From an uncultured Collinsella sp. (lineage in GTDB: Bacteria; Actinomycetota; Coriobacteriia; Coriobacteriales; Coriobacteriaceae): a stretch of 22,709 nt of DNA. The notes beneath the pieces are model-generated. The model saw only the letters and a program-made list of their open reading frames with translations. It made no database searches and was not told the origin of the DNA. Made by a program: the position numbers and the translations under genes. The stretch is taken from contig CABUCA010000034.1 of NCBI GenBank assembly GCA_902489965.1, forward strand, positions 1 through 22,709, read 5' to 3'. Shown here piece by piece: positions 1 through 8,291 of the stretch (position 1 is the stretch's first letter; the number at the start of each line of letters is the position of its first letter).

Positions 1-26
1 GGCCCGTGGGTTATACCCTAAGAGCA

Positions 27-49
27 AACCACCCTTTTTAAGGGTGGTT
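27..49. terminator. Perfect hairpin, probable terminator of an upstream gene
   Basis: AACCACCCTT and AAGGGTGGTT form a perfect 10-bp stem around a TTT loop. The following bases (CTGATTTTCG) give only a short U-rich tail, so termination strength is uncertain. A possible gene end (stop TAA at 19-21, reading GPWVIP) lies just upstream in frame 1, but 6 codons are too few to identify anything. The hairpin separates whatever lies to the left from the pgeF-pst unit. Confidence 0.5.
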
Positions 50-143
50 CTGATTTTCGACTTTGTAAACTAGAACCTCCAATCTCTTTACGTTCCCTTT
101 ACGATTGCCTCCAGTGCAGCAGGTATCCTTTTAGAGAAGTATG

Positions 144-166
144 ACAGCCGTATAAACGCGGGCTGT
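144..166 (+). promoter_or_regulatory. Candidate pgeF-pst promoter with inverted repeat around the -10
   Basis: ACAGCC (144-149) and GGCTGT (161-166) form a 6-bp inverted repeat flanking TATAAA (151-156), a plausible -10 box. No good -35 box is visible 16-18 bases upstream. A second short hairpin (GCGGC, 168-172; GCCGC, 176-180) follows before the ribosome site. The repeat could be an operator or simply a leader hairpin. No direct-repeat Pho box of the PhoB/PhoP type was found here. Confidence 0.3.
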
Positions 167-208
167 AGCGGCGATGCCGCGGTACTTGTGTTATTAGGAG
201 GCTTTAGT

Positions 209-1009
209 ATGGCAGCACGTGCGGACAACGTTTCGCGTGTCGACCATGATGGAGTTACGTTGGTGGAAGGCGCGACATCCGATGTTCGCTTTGCCTTCAC
301 CGAGCGCGCCGGTGGTGTTTCCGAAGATGCGTACTCCTCACTCAATTTGGGCTCGCATGTTGGCGATGACCCCTTTGCTGTTCAAGAAAATCGTCGTCGC
401 GTGCTCGAGGCTATGGGTGCCGCCGAGTGCGAGCACAACTTGCTCGTTCCCAATCAGGTCCATGGTGACCATATCGTTGCGGTGACCTCGAACGGCGCCG
501 ATGACCTTGAGGACGTCCGCGAGCAGATTGCCGAGGGCTGCGATGCCATCGTCTGTACGGCGCATAACGTACCCGTGCTGCTCTGCTTTGCCGACTGCGT
601 TCCCGTGGTGCTGGTGGCCCCTGGCGGATTTGCCGTGGTGCACTCCGGTTGGAAGGGCACGATTGCACGCATTTCCGCCAAGGCGTGCCAGGCGCTTTGC
701 GATGCTGCCGGTTGCGATGCGAGCGGCGTTTCCGCCTATATCGGCCCCCATATCTTGGGTGACGAATATGAGGTATCCCAGGAACTCATGGATCGCTTTG
801 CCGCCGAGTTCTCTTGCATCGATGCGAGTACCTCTCGCATGCTCGATCTTTCCGCTGCCATTCGCGAGGCGCTGGTAGATGTCGGTGTCGACGCGGATAA
901 TATCGTGGATACCCAGCTTTCGACCGTGCGTCAGAACGACCGCTTTTATTCCTACCGTAACGAGGGCGGCACCTGTGGGCGCCATGCTGCGATCGGCGTG
1001 ATGCTATGA
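209..1009 (+). CDS. pgeF: Peptidoglycan editing factor PgeF (YfiH / laccase-domain family)
   Basis: The 266-residue product matches the PgeF/YfiH family (former 'polyphenol oxidase, laccase domain'), whose members hydrolyse wrongly built UDP-MurNAc peptides and are also reported to act on purine nucleosides. The family's metal-site pattern is present: QVHG (His85), FADC (Cys130) and VHSGWKG (His145). I chose ATG 209 because AGGAGG lies at 196-201, seven bases upstream; an in-frame GTG at 188 would lie upstream of that site and lacks its own. The stop codon overlaps the pstS start (ATGA, 1006-1009), so the two genes are probably translationally coupled and share a transcript. In many Gram-positives pgeF sits directly before yggS; here six kilobases-scale neighbours, the pst-phoU genes, come between. 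Confidence 0.9.
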   Translation: MAARADNVSRVDHDGVTLVEGATSDVRFAFTERAGGVSEDAYSSLNLGSHVGDDPFAVQENRRRVLEAMGAAECEHNLLVPNQVHGDHIVAVTSNGADDLEDVREQIAEGCDAIVCTAHNVPVLLCFADCVPVVLVAPGGFAVVHSGWKGTIARISAKACQALCDAAGCDASGVSAYIGPHILGDEYEVSQELMDRFAAEFSCIDASTSRMLDLSAAIREALVDVGVDADNIVDTQLSTVRQNDRFYSYRNEGGTCGRHAAIGVML

Positions 1010-1842
1010 GAAAGATCGTATCGGTCCTGAGCGCCGCTGTGCTTACGCTTACGCTGTGCGCCTGTTCTTCGGGATCTTCTACCTCTTCCATTACCGTCGC
1101 TGGCTCCACGACCTGCCTTCCTATCGCCGAGATTGCGGCCGAGGGCTTTAAGGAGGAGACCGGCATCGACGTGCTCGTTTCCGGTTTGGGTTCTTCTGCT
1201 GGCATCGAGGCCGTCAGCGCCGGCACGGCCGATATCGCCAGCTCCTCCCGTGGACTCAATGCCGACGAACAGGATCTGGGCCTGACTCCCATCGTCATTG
1301 CCCACGACGGTATTGCGGTCATCGTGAACGACGACAACCCCGTCGATAACCTCTCGACCGAGCAGCTCCGCGATATCTACGCCGGCAAGATTACCAATTG
1401 GAAAGAGGTCGGTGGCGAGGACCTGAGGATTCAGGTCATCAACCGAGACGAGGCGTCCGGTACGCGCGAGGCCTTCCGTACCATCGTGATGGATGGCACG
1501 CCGTTCGATCGCCGCTCGGCTGTTCTTTCGGGTACGGGCCAGGTGCGCGACGTGGTATCTCGTTCGCGTGGGGCCATCGGCTACATTTCGCTGGGCTTCG
1601 TCGATAGCCTCAACGCCAAGACCTCGGTCAAGGCCGTCTCGGTCAATCATGTTGAGGCGTCCGAGAAGACGGTCGCGAGTGGCGGCTATCCCATCTCGCG
1701 CGACCTTTACTTCTTTGTGAAGGGTGTGCCTTCGCAGCAGGCGCAGGATTACATCGACTATGTGACGTCCGAAAAGATGGACAAGCAGATTCGCGAGGCG
1801 GGCTTTATTCCCGTCACCAACGACGAGAAGGGGAGTGAGTAG
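1006..1842 (+). CDS. pstS: Phosphate ABC transporter substrate-binding lipoprotein PstS
   Basis: This 278-residue protein is the extracytoplasmic phosphate receptor of the Pst importer. It begins with a lipoprotein signal: basic MRK, a hydrophobic stretch, then the lipobox LCAC with the modified cysteine at residue 20, so it should be lipid-anchored on the outer face of the membrane. Family motifs include AGSTTCLPIAE near residue 33, a serine-rich GLGSSAGIEAV segment and DEASGTREAF, whose Ser-Gly-Thr is a typical phosphate ligand. The start overlaps the end of pgeF and has no clear ribosome site of its own, which suggests coupled translation. The three Pst membrane and ATPase genes follow with 1 to 12 base gaps. 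No Pho box lies directly upstream, since that sequence is pgeF coding. Confidence 0.93.
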   Translation: MRKIVSVLSAAVLTLTLCACSSGSSTSSITVAGSTTCLPIAEIAAEGFKEETGIDVLVSGLGSSAGIEAVSAGTADIASSSRGLNADEQDLGLTPIVIAHDGIAVIVNDDNPVDNLSTEQLRDIYAGKITNWKEVGGEDLRIQVINRDEASGTREAFRTIVMDGTPFDRRSAVLSGTGQVRDVVSRSRGAIGYISLGFVDSLNAKTSVKAVSVNHVEASEKTVASGGYPISRDLYFFVKGVPSQQAQDYIDYVTSEKMDKQIREAGFIPVTNDEKGSE

Positions 1843-1843
1843 C

Positions 1844-2770
1844 ATGGAAGCACAGGAAAACTCCCAGACTGAGCAGAATGTTCAGACGCCCAAGAAGCGC
1901 GAGCTGGCGCTCGTATCGCGCAGTACCTATATCAAGGAGAAGGCGCTGCAGTGGATCTTCTTTGCCTGCGCGTTCTTGGCGGTCGTTACCGTCATCCTGA
2001 TTTTTGTCTTTACCACGTACTCGGCGCTGCCCGTCTTTACTGACATCGGTCTGGCTGACTTCTTTAGCTTTACGTGGGCGCCTTCCGAGGGCCACTACGG
2101 CATCTTGTCGCTGCTTGCCGGCTCGGGTCTGGTGACCGTCGGTGCGCTCGCCATGGGCGTGCCGCTGGGCGTGGGTACGGCCGTTTACCTGGTCGAGATT
2201 GCCAGCAAGCGCGTGCGCAAGCTCATCAGCCCCGCCGTTGACCTGCTGGCGGGCATACCCTCCATCATCTACGGCTTCTTTGGCATGATCATCATCCGCC
2301 CGTTTATCGCACAACTGACCGGCGGCCTTGGTTTTGGTGCGCTGACGGCGTGGTTTGTGCTCGCCATCATGATCGTCCCTACCATCACCACGCTCACCAT
2401 CGATGCTCTCAATTCCATTCCCATGGGCATTCGCGAGGCATCGTATGCCATGGGCGCCACAAAGTGGCAGACCATCTATAAGGTCGTGCTACCTGCCGCG
2501 AAGCTGGGTATCGTTGATGCCATCGTGCTGGGTATGGGCCGTGCCATCGGCGAGACCATGGCCGTGCTCATGGTCGTAGGTAACGCCCCGGTTATTCCCG
2601 ACAGCATTGCGAGCCCCATCTCGACGCTCACGAGCCAGATTGCGCTCGACATGAGCTATTCCTCGGGTCTGCACCGCTCGGCGCTGTTCGGCATGGGTGT
2701 GGTCCTGTTTATCATCTCCGCCACGCTGGTGGGTATCGTTCGTCTGATTTCCAAGAAGAAGAGGGGGTAG
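1844..2770 (+). CDS. pstC: Phosphate ABC transporter permease PstC
   Basis: The 308-residue product is one of the two membrane channel subunits of the Pst phosphate importer. A roughly 35-residue cytoplasmic N-terminus leads into the first membrane helix (about residues 37-59), followed by further hydrophobic segments. The ABC-permease EAA loop is clear near residue 195 (GIREASYAMGATKWQTIYKV), where the PstB ATPase docks, followed by GRAIGETMAVLM, typical of PstC/PstA. ATG 1844 is preferred over GTG 1835 because AAGGGGAG at 1829-1836 is well placed for it. The gene starts one base after pstS stops and pstA follows after three bases. Confidence 0.93.
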   Translation: MEAQENSQTEQNVQTPKKRELALVSRSTYIKEKALQWIFFACAFLAVVTVILIFVFTTYSALPVFTDIGLADFFSFTWAPSEGHYGILSLLAGSGLVTVGALAMGVPLGVGTAVYLVEIASKRVRKLISPAVDLLAGIPSIIYGFFGMIIIRPFIAQLTGGLGFGALTAWFVLAIMIVPTITTLTIDALNSIPMGIREASYAMGATKWQTIYKVVLPAAKLGIVDAIVLGMGRAIGETMAVLMVVGNAPVIPDSIASPISTLTSQIALDMSYSSGLHRSALFGMGVVLFIISATLVGIVRLISKKKRG

Positions 2771-2773
2771 GCT

Positions 2774-3679
2774 ATGTCCGATTCCGTTGACACGACGGTC
2801 GATACGACCTCGTCGCGCGAGCGCATCAAGCGTGCCCTTTCCCACGGCAAGAAGGGCCGCATCAACAAGGACCTGTCCAACAAGATCATGCTTGGCGTGT
2901 TTCGTGCCGCTGCCTACATCACCACGCTGGTGCTGGTCGCTATCATCGCCTACGTGGTCATCAACGGCCTGCCACACATCTCGCTCGACTTTATCTTCGG
3001 TTGGCCCCAGGGCGTCAACGCCGAGGGCGGAATTTGGCCCACGATCGTCTCGACCGTCTACGTGACGGCGCTCGCTATGCTTATCTGCACGCCGATCGCT
3101 GTGCTGGCAGCCGTCTATCTGGCCGAGTACGCCAAGCAGGGCAAGGTCGTCGAGCTCATTCGCTACGCTGCTGACGCTTTGGCTTCGGTGCCCTCCATCG
3201 TTATGGGCTTGTTTGGCTACGCCTTATTTGTCGAGGCCATGGGCTTGGGCCTTTCGATGGTCTCTGCCGCTCTGGCACTTGCGCTCTTGATGCTCCCCAT
3301 CGTCATGCGCACCACCGAAGAGGCCATTCGCGCCGTTCCGCGCTATATCCGTTGGGGCGCGTACGGCCTGGGCGCTACCAAGTGGCAGGTCGTCTCCAAG
3401 ATCGTGCTTCCTTCGGCCTTTGGCCGCATTGCCACGGGCATCGTCCTCGCCATCGGCCGTGCCATTGGCGAGACCGCGGTGGTGCTCTACACCATGGGCC
3501 AGGCCATCAATCTACCTATTTCGCCGCTCGATTCCGGCCGCCCCATGACGGTTCATCTGTACCTGCTTGCCAACGACGGCATCAACATGAACGCAGCCTA
3601 CGGCACCGCGCTCTTGTTGATGGTGATCATTTTGGCCTTCAACCTGTTTGCGCGCTTCCTGTCGCGCAAGCGTCGCTAG
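2774..3679 (+). CDS. pstA: Phosphate ABC transporter permease PstA
   Basis: This 301-residue protein is the second membrane subunit of the Pst importer, paired with PstC. A polar N-terminus of about 40 residues precedes the first membrane helix. The EAA loop near residue 194 reads GAYGLGATKWQVVSKIVLP, and GRAIGETAVVLYTMG follows, the usual PstA signature region. The gene begins with ATG three bases after pstC, behind the purine-rich ribosome site AGAGGGGG. Order pstS-pstC-pstA-pstB is the standard operon order. Membrane-helix count and the family motifs leave little doubt; only the split between PstA and PstC paralogues relies on gene order. Confidence 0.93.
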   Translation: MSDSVDTTVDTTSSRERIKRALSHGKKGRINKDLSNKIMLGVFRAAAYITTLVLVAIIAYVVINGLPHISLDFIFGWPQGVNAEGGIWPTIVSTVYVTALAMLICTPIAVLAAVYLAEYAKQGKVVELIRYAADALASVPSIVMGLFGYALFVEAMGLGLSMVSAALALALLMLPIVMRTTEEAIRAVPRYIRWGAYGLGATKWQVVSKIVLPSAFGRIATGIVLAIGRAIGETAVVLYTMGQAINLPISPLDSGRPMTVHLYLLANDGINMNAAYGTALLLMVIILAFNLFARFLSRKRR

Positions 3680-3691
3680 TTAAGGAGTCCC

Positions 3692-4495
<804 letters not shown>

Positions 4496-4546
4496 TCGGT
4501 GCGACTAGTCCCAATCCGATCGGACCTGGTCCGGTGCGTATTCACT

Positions 4547-4567
4547 GTGCGGGCGGCATGACCGCAC
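4547..4567 (+). promoter_or_regulatory. Short hairpin in the pstB-phoU gap
   Basis: GTGCGG (4547-4552) and CCGCAC (4562-4567) form a 6-bp stem with a 9-base loop; GGTGCG just upstream (about 4533-4538) could compete for the same right arm. No U-run follows, so this is not an intrinsic terminator. It could act as an RNA processing or stability element setting the level of phoU relative to the transporter genes, but nothing in the sequence proves a role. Confidence 0.25.
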
Positions 4568-4587
4568 CCAACTGATTGGAGTGAACC

Positions 4588-5445
4588 ATGCGCAAACTGT
4601 TTTCCCGTCAGCTCATCGAGGCCCGTCACGAGATGCTGAGCATCTACGAGGCCGTCGATCTGGCCCTCCACGATGCCGTGAAGGCCTATGTGGCCGACGA
4701 CCGCAAGCTCGCCACCAAGACCAAGAAGCGCACGCTTTCGATTGACGCGCGCTGCGCCAACCTGGAGGCCGTCTGCTACAACCTGATTGCCACGCAGTCA
4801 CCGGTCGCCTCCGACTTCCGCCTGCTTCAGACGATCATCTACGTCGACTTTAACCTGCAGCGCATGACCGATAAGGTCCGTCAGATCTGCCGTGCCACGC
4901 GTCATATGATCAAGGCCGACATCTCGCTGCCCAAGGAGCTTGTCGGCACGGTCGAGGCCGAGGCCGAAGCCGTCTATCAGGTGCTGGGCTCGTCGCTTTC
5001 CGCGCTCGTCACCAATGACATGTCCATCATCTGCAACCTGGCCGTCGAGGACGAGCCGGTGCATGCGGCGTACGAGAAGTTCTTCCGTACCTTCAACCGC
5101 ATGGACGCGGGCGAGTTTATGGATGACGATAGCAACTATGACGACCTGCGCCGCGCCATCATGGTTTCGCGCTACCTCGATCGCATCGCCTCGATTTCCA
5201 TCGATGCCGCCTGCCGTCTGACGTTCCTTTTGACCGGCCAGCGCATGACTGCCGGCGATATCGCCCGCACGGACGAGGACGAGCTCGAGAGCATGCGCGT
5301 ACCTTCGGGCGAGGGCGTTATCATGAGGCCCGCCGTCGACGCGCACTACGTTGCCAAGGTGCCTGCTAACGAGGTCAGCGAGGGTCTTCGCTACCTGCTC
5401 GATCATCTTGAGGACGAGGACGATGGCGAGGACGACGAGGAGTAA
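4588..5445 (+). CDS. phoU: Phosphate transport regulator PhoU
   Basis: PhoU is a cytoplasmic helical-bundle protein that links Pst transport activity to phosphate signalling. This 285-residue copy has two repeats of the PhoU three-helix pattern, with the usual metal-site-like segments SDFRLLQTIIYVDFNLQRMTD around residue 72-92 and an equivalent ISRYLDRIAS-like helix (SRYLDRIASISIDAA) in the second repeat. It is longer than the usual 215-235 residues: the last 60 or so residues extend past the bundle and end in a highly acidic tail (LEDEDDGEDDEE). Ribosome site TTGGAG precedes ATG 4588. Last gene of the pst unit; a hairpin terminator follows. No PhoB or PhoR gene is in the window. Confidence 0.9.
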   Translation: MRKLFSRQLIEARHEMLSIYEAVDLALHDAVKAYVADDRKLATKTKKRTLSIDARCANLEAVCYNLIATQSPVASDFRLLQTIIYVDFNLQRMTDKVRQICRATRHMIKADISLPKELVGTVEAEAEAVYQVLGSSLSALVTNDMSIICNLAVEDEPVHAAYEKFFRTFNRMDAGEFMDDDSNYDDLRRAIMVSRYLDRIASISIDAACRLTFLLTGQRMTAGDIARTDEDELESMRVPSGEGVIMRPAVDAHYVAKVPANEVSEGLRYLLDHLEDEDDGEDDEE

Positions 5446-5482
5446 GTAATTCCGTTCGTCGAAAGATTGTAAATACCTAAGT

Positions 5483-5520
5483 GAGCGCGGCCTTGCACAT
5501 GCGGGGCCGCGCTCTTGCGT
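5483..5520 (+). terminator. Terminator after phoU
   Basis: GAGCGCGGCC (5483-5492) and GGCCGCGCTC (5505-5514) form a perfect 10-bp G+C-rich stem with a 12-base loop, followed by the weak U-tract TTGCGTT. It lies about 40 bases after the phoU stop and before the yggS ribosome site, so it probably ends the pgeF-pst-phoU transcript. Confidence 0.65.
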
Positions 5521-5564
5521 TAGCATGGGACTACTTGTTTGGCTGTCAGCGGAGGCGATTGGCA

Positions 5565-6302
5565 ATGGATAACTATTTGGACTTGATGCGCGCTCGCCGC
5601 GAGCAGATTCTGGAACGTTTTTATGCGGCGCTCGATCGCGCGGGCCGCCCCCACGACGCCGCGCGCCTCATTGCCGTGTCCAAGACCGTTGGTGTCGATG
5701 AGACCGTTGCCGCCATCCATGCGGGGTATCGCCATTTTGCCGAGAACCGCCCGCAGGAGCTGGTTCGCAAGCTCACGGGTCTGGCGGAGCATCCGGAGCT
5801 GCCCGAGGTGCGCTTCGATATGATCGGCAACCTGCAGACCAATAAGATCAATGCGGTGCTGGGCTCAGCCGAGCTGATTCACTCGGTTGGTTCGCTGCAT
5901 CTGGCGCAGGCGATCTCGAGCCGTGCTGTCCGCAAGATTGAGGCAGGCGAGCTCGCCGGCCCCCAGCGTGTGCTCATTGAGGTCAATGTGAGTGGTGAGG
6001 AGTCGAAGGGAGGCTTTTCGCCCGATGAGATTCGCGCCGCCGCGGGTGAGCTTGCGGAACTTGAGGGAATTTGCGTACAGGGGCTTATGACTATGGCGCC
6101 CCGGGGGAATAAGGATGTGGCACGCCGCACCTTTGCGGGGCTTCGTGAGCTGAGGGATGAGCTGGAGGCGGCGCATCCCGATTTGAATCTGCCTGAGCTT
6201 TCCTGCGGTATGAGCGAGGACTTTGAGCCTGCCCTTGAGGAGGGCTCTACGCTCGTTCGCCTGGGCAGGGTAGTATTTAGCCCGGAGTTTGCAGTAAAAT
6301 AA
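5565..6302 (+). CDS. yggS: PLP homeostasis protein YggS (YBL036C family)
   Basis: The 245-residue product belongs to the PLP-binding YggS/PLPBP family, which binds pyridoxal phosphate and balances B6 vitamers and amino-acid pools without known catalysis. Lys40 in LIAVSKTV is the PLP-linking lysine. Other family marks are HFAENRPQEL (usually FGENRVQE), MIGNLQTNK, EVNVSGEESKGGF, GLMTMAP and the C-terminal LSCGMSEDFEPAL...GSTLVRLGRVVF. ATG 5565 is chosen over an upstream GTG at 5481, which lies inside the phoU terminator; GGAGG at 5551-5555 supports 5565. It opens the division cluster: sepF starts 60 bases downstream. Confidence 0.92.
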   Translation: MDNYLDLMRARREQILERFYAALDRAGRPHDAARLIAVSKTVGVDETVAAIHAGYRHFAENRPQELVRKLTGLAEHPELPEVRFDMIGNLQTNKINAVLGSAELIHSVGSLHLAQAISSRAVRKIEAGELAGPQRVLIEVNVSGEESKGGFSPDEIRAAAGELAELEGICVQGLMTMAPRGNKDVARRTFAGLRELRDELEAAHPDLNLPELSCGMSEDFEPALEEGSTLVRLGRVVFSPEFAVK

Positions 6303-6362
6303 GGCTCTGAAGTGCGCACTGATTATCGGGGCGCCTGCACTAAACCGCGAGAGGACACAACC

Positions 6363-7085
6363 ATGGGCTTCCTTGACGAGATTAAAAATAAGATACACCT
6401 GGGCGGCCAGCAGGGTTACGACCAGGGTTATGGCCAGGACGACGACTACGGCTACGATGATGGCTACGACGATGGCTATCAGAACAACGGCTACAGTGGT
6501 GCTTCGGGCGAGGGCTTCTACACCCAGGACGAGCCGAGCAACGGCCTGCTGGGTCAGACGCGCCGTGGTGAAGCTGAGTCGGTGGCCGTGTATACGCGCT
6601 CCGGTCAGCTGGTCGGCGATGACTCCCGCCATGCCACGACGTATAACCCGCCTTCGCGCTCGCAGGACAGTGCTGCGAGCGGTTATCGTCCTGGTGCCTA
6701 TGACACGCCGTCGAGCTACGCCGAGAACACCCGCGCCCGTGCCGCCGCTGCGCCCGCGCCTGCACCGAGCGATGCCTCGGCCTATGCGAGCAATATCATC
6801 AACGCCACGCCGCAGCTGCCGGCCTATGTCCTGCGCCCCGAGAGCTATGACGACGTGGAGACCGTGGTGCGCCGCGTTCGCACCAAACAGCCTGTCGCAC
6901 TGATTTTTGTGGGCGTACGCACCGAAGTTGCCAAGCGCGTCTTGGACTTCTCTTACGGCTTTGCCTGCGGTCTGGGTGCTACGGTCAAGGAGGTGGGCGA
7001 CCGTGTGTTCATGGTGCTGCCCGCCGGTTGCGAGGTCAAAGATTCCGATCTCAAGAAGCTTCGTGCCGACGGCTACCTTAAGTAA
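6363..7085 (+). CDS. sepF: Cell division protein SepF
   Basis: SepF tethers FtsZ to the membrane at the division septum. The 240-residue protein has the three-part plan of the family: an N-terminal amphipathic membrane helix (MGFLDEIKNKIHLGG), a long disordered linker, and the C-terminal DUF552 core from about residue 155 (LRPESYDDVETVVRRV, QPVALIFVGV, LDFSYGFACGLGATVKEVGDRVFMVLP), which dimerises and binds the FtsZ tail. The linker is unusual: residues about 17-47 are almost entirely Tyr, Asp, Gly, Gln and Asn in GYDDGY-like units, then Ser/Ala/Pro-rich. ATG 6363 has GAGAGGA about eight bases upstream and gives the canonical MGFLD start; an earlier in-frame start at 6312 has no ribosome site. 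Confidence 0.93.
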   Translation: MGFLDEIKNKIHLGGQQGYDQGYGQDDDYGYDDGYDDGYQNNGYSGASGEGFYTQDEPSNGLLGQTRRGEAESVAVYTRSGQLVGDDSRHATTYNPPSRSQDSAASGYRPGAYDTPSSYAENTRARAAAAPAPAPSDASAYASNIINATPQLPAYVLRPESYDDVETVVRRVRTKQPVALIFVGVRTEVAKRVLDFSYGFACGLGATVKEVGDRVFMVLPAGCEVKDSDLKKLRADGYLK

Positions 7086-7094
7086 AGACAAGAC

Positions 7095-7100
7095 GAGGAG
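7095..7100 (+). promoter_or_regulatory. Ribosome binding site deciding the yggT start
   Basis: GAGGAG sits 10 bases after the sepF stop codon and six bases before ATC 7107. No ATG, GTG or TTG lies in any useful position after it in the yggT frame until ATG 7185, 84 bases away. Its spacing is therefore the main evidence that translation begins at ATC 7107. Confidence 0.7.
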
Positions 7101-7106
7101 ATTCCC

Positions 7107-7388
7107 ATCAACATCTACACTATCGTCCAGCTGGTCAACACGCTGTTCAACTTCTATTCCACGCTCATTGTCGTCTATTGCTTTATGACGTGGATTCCCA
7201 TGAAGCAGGGTGGTTTGCTCCAGGATATTGCTGCGGTGCTTGATAGCGTGTGCGGTCCGTGGCTCAACCTGTTCCGTCGTTTCATCCCGCCGATGGGCGG
7301 TATCGATTTTTCGCCGGTCGTTGCGATTATTGCGTTGCAGTTGGTGCAGAGGCTGGTTCTGCAGCTTCTTATAGGTATACTCGTGTAG
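7107..7388 (+). CDS. yggT: YggT family membrane protein, apparent ATC start
   Basis: The 93-residue product is a YggT family integral membrane protein with two hydrophobic segments (about residues 4-27 and 68-92) and the family's loop pattern: W(I)PM, then CGPWLNLFRRFIPPMGGIDFSPVVAIIAL. YggT proteins are usually 80-100 residues and lie between sepF and divIVA; a role in division or osmotic response has been suggested but is not settled. The frame is open back to the sepF stop at 7083-7085 yet holds no ATG, GTG or TTG before 7185. Starting at 7185 would delete the first membrane helix (67 residues left). GAGGAG at 7095-7100 is spaced ideally for ATC 7107, giving (M)NIYTIVQLVNTLFNFY. ATT 7101 is too close to that site. 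A base error turning ATG into ATC would look the same. Confidence 0.82.
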   Translation: MNIYTIVQLVNTLFNFYSTLIVVYCFMTWIPMKQGGLLQDIAAVLDSVCGPWLNLFRRFIPPMGGIDFSPVVAIIALQLVQRLVLQLLIGILV

Positions 7389-7449
7389 AACTGACTTAGT
7401 AACTTACGTCGGGCGTGTAGCGCCGAGGCGATGAAAAAGGAGACTTGTT

Positions 7450-8124
7450 ATGGCTATTACCCCTGCAGACATCCAGGCTCAGACTTTCTCTGAGGCCAAG
7501 CGTGGCTACGATCCTGCCGAGGTCGACGTCTTCTTGGAGACGCTGTCCTCCGAGGTTGACGCTATGCTCGCTAAGATCGTCGACCTTAAGGGTCGTCTGA
7601 CTGCTACCGAGCAGCAGCTTGCCGATGCGCAGGCTCAGCTTGCCCAGGCTCAGGATGCCCCCGCCCAGGCCGTTCCTGCCGCCCCCGTGGCTGCTCCCGC
7701 CCCTGATTTCTCCGCTCAGGAGCGCCAGATTTCCGCTGCCCTGATCGCTGCCCAGCAGACCGCTGAGACCATCGTCAACGATGCCAATGAGAACGCTGAG
7801 CGTATCCGCAACGAGGCTGACGCCAAGGCACGCGAGGTTATCCGCCAAGCTCTGACCGAGAAGCAGGCCGAGCTCGAGGAGATCGATCGTCTCAAGGCTT
7901 CCCGTGAGGAGTTCAAGGCCGAGTACCTCAAGCTCATCCAGCACTTCATGGACGATGCCCAGAACTCCTTCCCGGCCGACCTCATGGCCTCCACGCCGGT
8001 CGGTTCCGCCGCTTCTCCTGCGGTGACTGTTCCCGCCGAGCCGCTGCCCGTCGCTGACCCGGTTGTCCCCGTGGCCGATCCCTTCGCCCCGATCGACAAC
8101 TTTGCCGCCGACGACCTGGACTAA
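7450..8124 (+). CDS. divIVA: DivIVA-domain cell pole / septum protein
   Basis: DivIVA (Wag31 in other actinobacteria) marks curved membrane at septa and poles and recruits division or wall-growth proteins. The 224-residue protein begins with the DivIVA membrane-binding domain: MAITPADIQAQTFSEAKRGYDPAEVDVFLETLSSEV, close to the family's I.NK.F.....GYd..EVd.FL pattern. A first coiled coil (about 30-65) is followed by an Ala/Pro-rich linker (about 67-90), a second coiled coil (about 92-175) and an acidic, Pro/Val-rich C-terminus. AAAAAGGAG precedes ATG 7450. It ends the yggS-sepF-yggT-divIVA cluster, 61 bases after yggT. Confidence 0.9.
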   Translation: MAITPADIQAQTFSEAKRGYDPAEVDVFLETLSSEVDAMLAKIVDLKGRLTATEQQLADAQAQLAQAQDAPAQAVPAAPVAAPAPDFSAQERQISAALIAAQQTAETIVNDANENAERIRNEADAKAREVIRQALTEKQAELEEIDRLKASREEFKAEYLKLIQHFMDDAQNSFPADLMASTPVGSAASPAVTVPAEPLPVADPVVPVADPFAPIDNFAADDLD

Positions 8125-8150
8125 CATTCGGCCTACAATTTAGTGCCTAG

Positions 8151-8180
8151 AAAGGACCCGCAGCTTGCGGGTCCTTTTTT
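8151..8180 (+). terminator. Terminator after divIVA
   Basis: AAAGGACCCGCA (8151-8162) and TGCGGGTCCTTT (8166-8177) form a near-perfect hairpin with a GCT loop, and six T residues run from 8175 to 8180. This is a textbook intrinsic terminator 27 bases after the divIVA stop. Confidence 0.9.
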
Positions 8181-8203
8181 ATGACTGTGCCGGGGTGCGC
8201 AAC

Positions 8204-8243
8204 ATAAAAAACCGAGCCCTGCACATAGTGGCGCAGAACTCGG
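8204..8243 (-). terminator. Terminator after the nitroreductase gene
   Basis: On the minus strand CCGAGTTCTGC pairs with GCAGGGCTCGG around a short loop, and TTTTTTAT follows. It faces the divIVA terminator, so the convergent divIVA and nitroreductase transcripts each have their own stop. Confidence 0.75.
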
Positions 8244-8291
8244 CGAACGGGTGAGCGGTCAAGGGTAGGTTTTAAGGCATGTCCCAAAAAT

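Noticed and set aside
5865..7091. 408-codon minus-strand frame opposite yggS and sepF
   Set aside because: Low-complexity antisense translation of two well-supported genes.
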